Of a DNA stretch of 64,000 nucleotides, positions 61,153-64,000 are shown piece by piece (position 1 is the first letter of the stretch; every line of letters starts with the position of its first letter). This DNA comes from CADEDV01 sp964412375. GTDB taxonomy: Bacteria; Bacteroidota; Bacteroidia; Chitinophagales; Chitinophagaceae. The stretch is from contig CAYPOD010000009.1 of NCBI GenBank assembly GCA_964412375.1, positions 34,946 through 98,945 on the forward strand, read 5' to 3'. The notes below the pieces were generated by a model, which worked only from the letters and a program-made list of their open reading frames with translations, had not been told where the DNA came from and searched no databases. Made by a program: the position numbers and the translations under genes.

Positions 61153-61260
61153 GCGAATGTTTATTTACAATGCCGCATAACTTATAAATTTACACTGTCA
61201 GAAGCCATTTGTGAAAAATAGTGGCTTTGAAATTCAATCTTTTAATCCTACGCATTTTGT

Positions 61261-61282
61261 ACCTGCCTGTCGGCAGGCAGGT
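61261..61282. repeat. Short perfect hairpin repeat
   Basis: ACCTGCCTG-TCGG-CAGGCAGGT. This type of CCTGCC/GGCAGG hairpin is a common dispersed intergenic element in Bacteroidota genomes (recollection). It lies between the GIY-YIG and DUF3817 genes. Confidence 0.6.
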
Positions 61283-61317
61283 TGATACGGCGTAAATTCA
61301 AAATACTAAACTCTTCT

Positions 61318-61617
61318 TTACTCCAGCGCCAACTCCTCTTTCTTCCACTCCTTGTCCATATAAAAAGTGCCAAAGGGTATGATGGAAGCAATAAATACTT
61401 TTAGTCCCCAGCCAATTGACCTGTTGTATTTGTCTTTTACAAGATAGGCAGCAACAGCAAGGGCCACAAACAAAGCGCCATGCAATCCTCCCACAATGGT
61501 CACTGCCATCGGCATATCCGCAAAATATTTCAGCGGCATGGCAATGAATAAAAGAACAAGAAAAGAAACTCCCTCTATACATGCGATCTTCCGGAACCGG
61601 CTATATAGTTTACTCAT
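61318..61617 (-). CDS. DUF3817 domain membrane protein
   Basis: 99 residues with three hydrophobic segments (about 14-30, 37-58 and 67-85). The N-terminal LYSRFRKIACIEGVSFLVLL and the mid FADMPMAVTIVGGLHGALFV are typical of DUF3817 (YdzA-like) proteins. It ends with FYMDKEWKKEELALE, a charged tail. No biochemical role is known. The gene is isolated on the minus strand, 71 bp downstream of mqnC. Confidence 0.8.
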   Translation of the reverse strand: MSKLYSRFRKIACIEGVSFLVLLFIAMPLKYFADMPMAVTIVGGLHGALFVALAVAAYLVKDKYNRSIGWGLKVFIASIIPFGTFYMDKEWKKEELALE

Positions 61618-61688
61618 AAAAAGCTGTGTGATGAAAAAAGATACTCCTGTTTAATTGATTATTCACTATTCACCATTGACCATTCACC

Positions 61689-62813
61689 TTAATAATTGAT
61701 CACCTGCTCCTCTATCAGCTCCGGTATTTCTCTCCACTCATACTGCTGGTTTCTCAACTGCGGTTCAAAACCGGCTTCACGGATGGCATCCTGAATGGTT
61801 TTGTAAGTGAAGCGGTGTGGCGCCCCGGCTGCACTCACCACATTCTCTTCTATCATGATGCTGCCAAAATCATTGGCGCCGCTGTGCAGGCAAAGCTGTG
61901 CAGTTTGTTTGCCCACCGTGAGCCAGCTTGCCTGTATATTCTTTACATTCGGCAGCATGATGCGGCTCAATGCGATCATACGGATATATTCTTCCGGAGT
62001 GGTGAGGTTGTGCACGCCACGAATTTTTGCCAGCAAAGTGTCCACATCCTGGAAGGTCCATGGAATGAAAGCTAAAAAACCTTTTGCATCCTGCGGCTTG
62101 CAGCTTTGCACTTCCCGCAGTTTCACCAGGTGCTCAAACCTTTCTTCTATCGTTTCCACATGGCCAAACATCATCGTGGCCGAAGTGGTGATGTTCAGCT
62201 TGTGAGCTTCATGCATGATGTCGAGCCACTCCTGTGCGCCGCATTTTCCTTTGCTGATCAGTCGCCGAACACGGTCAATCAAAATTTCGGCACCGGCACC
62301 GGGCAATGAATCGAGTCCTGCTTCTTTCAGCGCTGTCAGCACTTCCCGGTGTGTTGACTTTTCCAGTTTGGTGATATGCGCCACTTCCGGCGGTCCGAGT
62401 GCATGTAATTTAATGTCGGGAAATTCTGCCTTGATGGCTTTGAATGTGTCCACATAGAATTGCAAACCCAATTCGGGATGATGACCTCCCTGCAACAGCA
62501 ACTGGTCGCCGCCATATTTGAAGGTTTCCCTGATCTTTTGGCGGTAGGTTTCCATATCCGTGATATAGGCTTCGGCATGACCGGGTATGCGGTAAAAATT
62601 GCAAAACTTGCAGTTGGCAATGCACACATTGGTGGTGTTCACATTGCGGTCAATCTGCCAGGTCACTTTGCCGTGAGGCACTTGTTTTTTCCGCAATTCA
62701 TCTGCCAGGAACATCAGGTCGGCCAGCGGGGCACGATGATAAAGCTCCACAGCTTCTTCTACGGACAAAAACCCAAAATCAGCGGCTTTATCGTACAGGT
62801 CATTCAATTGCAT
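61689..62813 (-). CDS. mqnC: Cyclic dehypoxanthinyl futalosine synthase
   Basis: 374 residues. The radical SAM cluster motif is CIANCKFC (Cys64, Cys68, Cys71) preceded by DRNVNTTNV. Downstream are GGDQLLLQGGHHPELGLQFY, PGAGAEIL, and CLHSGANDFGSIMIEENVVS, which is the MqnC-type C-terminal signature. MqnC cyclises dehypoxanthine futalosine in the futalosine route to menaquinone. MqnE, a relative with a similar cluster motif, is the main alternative, but the GANDFGS...EENVV stretch favours MqnC. No other mqn genes are adjacent in the window. Confidence 0.88.
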   Translation of the reverse strand: MQLNDLYDKAADFGFLSVEEAVELYHRAPLADLMFLADELRKKQVPHGKVTWQIDRNVNTTNVCIANCKFCNFYRIPGHAEAYITDMETYRQKIRETFKYGGDQLLLQGGHHPELGLQFYVDTFKAIKAEFPDIKLHALGPPEVAHITKLEKSTHREVLTALKEAGLDSLPGAGAEILIDRVRRLISKGKCGAQEWLDIMHEAHKLNITTSATMMFGHVETIEERFEHLVKLREVQSCKPQDAKGFLAFIPWTFQDVDTLLAKIRGVHNLTTPEEYIRMIALSRIMLPNVKNIQASWLTVGKQTAQLCLHSGANDFGSIMIEENVVSAAGAPHRFTYKTIQDAIREAGFEPQLRNQQYEWREIPELIEEQVINY

Positions 62814-62984
62814 AAACGGGGGTTGGATAGACCCGCAAAGTTATGACCCGCATTTTAAACGGGCTGAACGGTTTTGCAACCTGATATATTACGGGTAATT
62901 TAGATAAGCGGCTGGCTTTCCTGCATCTTTTAGGCCGGGCAGCCTGTCTAAACTATCACACGATTGCTGACCAAACACCGTTAC

Positions 62985-64000
62985 ATGAAAAGAAAACAGG
63001 CGGGATTTGTATTTGGGCTCTTACTATGTTCAGTTTTTTCCGGTTGGGCACAGGAAGAATTCATTGAGCCCCCTTCGAAACGGCTGACCCGTATCCCGTT
63101 TATGCAGTTGACCGGGGGCATTGTGATTTTGCAGGCCACTCTGAATGATTCACCGGACACACTCAATTTTATTTTAGATACAGGCAGCAGCGGTATTTCG
63201 CTTGATTCTTCCACGGCGGTTTACCTGAAGCTGAAACCTGAACCAACTGACCGCACCATCCGGGGCATTGCGGGCATCCGCAAGGTTCCATTCCTGTATA
63301 AGCAAAAACTAAAATTCCCGGAGCTGACAGTGGACAGCCTCGATTTTCATGTGAATGATTATTCCATCCTCACCGCCGTCTATGGCGAACAGATTGATGG
63401 CATCATCGGCTATTCCTTACTGAGCCGCTACATTGTGAAAATAGACTATGACAGTCTTCATATTGACATTTGCAGCCAGGGTTCCATCCGCTATCCCAAA
63501 GGTGGCTACCTGCTGAAACCTGCACTGGGGAATCTTCCTGTGCAAAACCTCCGCATCAGGGATAATGTGACGGTGAACTCCCGGTTCCTCTACGATATCG
63601 GGGCTGGTCTTTGCATGCTGCTGTCCACTGATTTTATTGAGGACAGTTCTTTTTTGCACCGCAAAAGAAAACTATGGTCAAAAGAAGGAGAAGGTGTTGG
63701 CGGCAAGATTGATATGCAGCTGACAGTGATCAAAGAAGTGAAAGTAGGGCCCTACAAATTCAGGACAGTGCCGGTTTATATTTTTAATGACGACTATAAC
63801 GTCACTTCCTATCCCTATATGAGCGGCATCATCGGCAATGATATTCTGCGGAGGTTTAATACCATCATCAATTATGAAAAACGGGATATTTACCTGGTGC
63901 CCAACAAGCATTTTACCGAGCCTTTTGATTATTCCTATTCAGGTGTTGAGCTTTATTTCATTAACGGGGAGATTGTGGTGGGAGATGTAGCCAAAGGATC
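62985..64000 (+). CDS. Retropepsin-like aspartyl protease family protein; 3' end outside window
   Basis: At least 338 residues from MKRKQAGFVFGLLLCSVFSG (signal peptide to about residue 23). The first Asp motif is NFILDTGSSGISLD and the second is LYDIGAGLCML, where the usual D-T-G is changed to D-I-G. A conserved GIIGNDILRRFNTIINYE follows. The fold belongs to the aspartyl-protease group found in Bacteroidota, often with a C-terminal PDZ domain, which would lie beyond the window. Degenerate second motif: activity uncertain. It is divergent from mqnC, with 171 bp between. Confidence 0.8.
   Translation, partial: MKRKQAGFVFGLLLCSVFSGWAQEEFIEPPSKRLTRIPFMQLTGGIVILQATLNDSPDTLNFILDTGSSGISLDSSTAVYLKLKPEPTDRTIRGIAGIRKVPFLYKQKLKFPELTVDSLDFHVNDYSILTAVYGEQIDGIIGYSLLSRYIVKIDYDSLHIDICSQGSIRYPKGGYLLKPALGNLPVQNLRIRDNVTVNSRFLYDIGAGLCMLLSTDFIEDSSFLHRKRKLWSKEGEGVGGKIDMQLTVIKEVKVGPYKFRTVPVYIFNDDYNVTSYPYMSGIIGNDILRRFNTIINYEKRDIYLVPNKHFTEPFDYSYSGVELYFINGEIVVGDVAKG

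Overview
The window reads as a chromosomal piece of a member of the Bacteroidota, most likely order Chitinophagales (Chitinophagaceae-like). The signs are several large outer-membrane beta-barrel proteins with an N-terminal carboxypeptidase-regulatory-like domain, a GLPGLI-family protein, many A-rich start regions without Shine-Dalgarno sequences, promoters of the TTG-N19..21-TAnnTTTG type, and a futalosine-pathway menaquinone gene (mqnC). No rRNA, CRISPR array, complete insertion sequence or prophage was seen. The genus call is inference; the phylum call is strong.

Layout. 0-9.9 kb is mostly housekeeping: the tail of an S9 peptidase, a diheme cytochrome, a cell-wall amidase, an acyl-CoA dehydrogenase with a MarR regulator, an alpha/beta hydrolase sharing back-to-back promoters with that regulator, a JAB-like lipoprotein, a glycosyltransferase and a lone DppC-type permease. 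9.9-12.1 kb is a two-gene polysaccharide unit (O-antigen ligase-like and Wzz-like). An Lrp/AsnC regulator (12.2-12.6 kb) faces the most unusual item: a stand-alone RNA gene at about 12.75-13.02 kb. It has a consensus promoter, a boxA-like leader, a class-II (Leu/Ser-type) tRNA-like fold with an expanded D-loop and an approximately 90-nt variable arm, no usable anticodon loop, and a strong terminator. MATE and AI-2E-type exporters and an L,D-transpeptidase-like protein follow.

16.8-19.6 kb is a lower-GC accessory islet with a YhcG-type nuclease, the broken end of an AlbA_2-type protein and an HNH endonuclease. 19.6-23.3 kb is a tightly overlapping 5-oxoprolinase operon (pxpB-pxpC-pxpA) with an NRAMP-like transporter as last gene. 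23.3-37 kb holds a radical SAM/SPASM protein, a small ORF with its own terminator, a Gly-rich outer-membrane protein, a SWIM-SNF2 helicase, comB-like, SRPBCC, helical-repeat, short asparaginase and AraC genes, and a candidate small RNA at 35.3-35.5 kb. 37-44.7 kb holds another outer-membrane protein, an OmpA lipoprotein, ArsC/Spx, Nfu, a saccharopine-dehydrogenase-like protein and an EamA exporter. Between the last two sits an approximately 720-bp insert flanked by 57-bp direct repeats and palindromes.

45-57 kb contains small stress or metabolite-type genes and a probable regulatory circuit. A histidine kinase/OmpR regulator pair and a divergent GLPGLI gene share a direct repeat (AAGGTTAAT, 10-bp period), and a closely related repeat lies upstream of the outer-membrane protein at 49-51.8 kb. 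57-64 kb carries NagA, a diheme cytochrome, small unknown proteins, a GIY-YIG protein, a DUF3817 protein, MqnC and the start of an aspartyl protease cut by the window edge.
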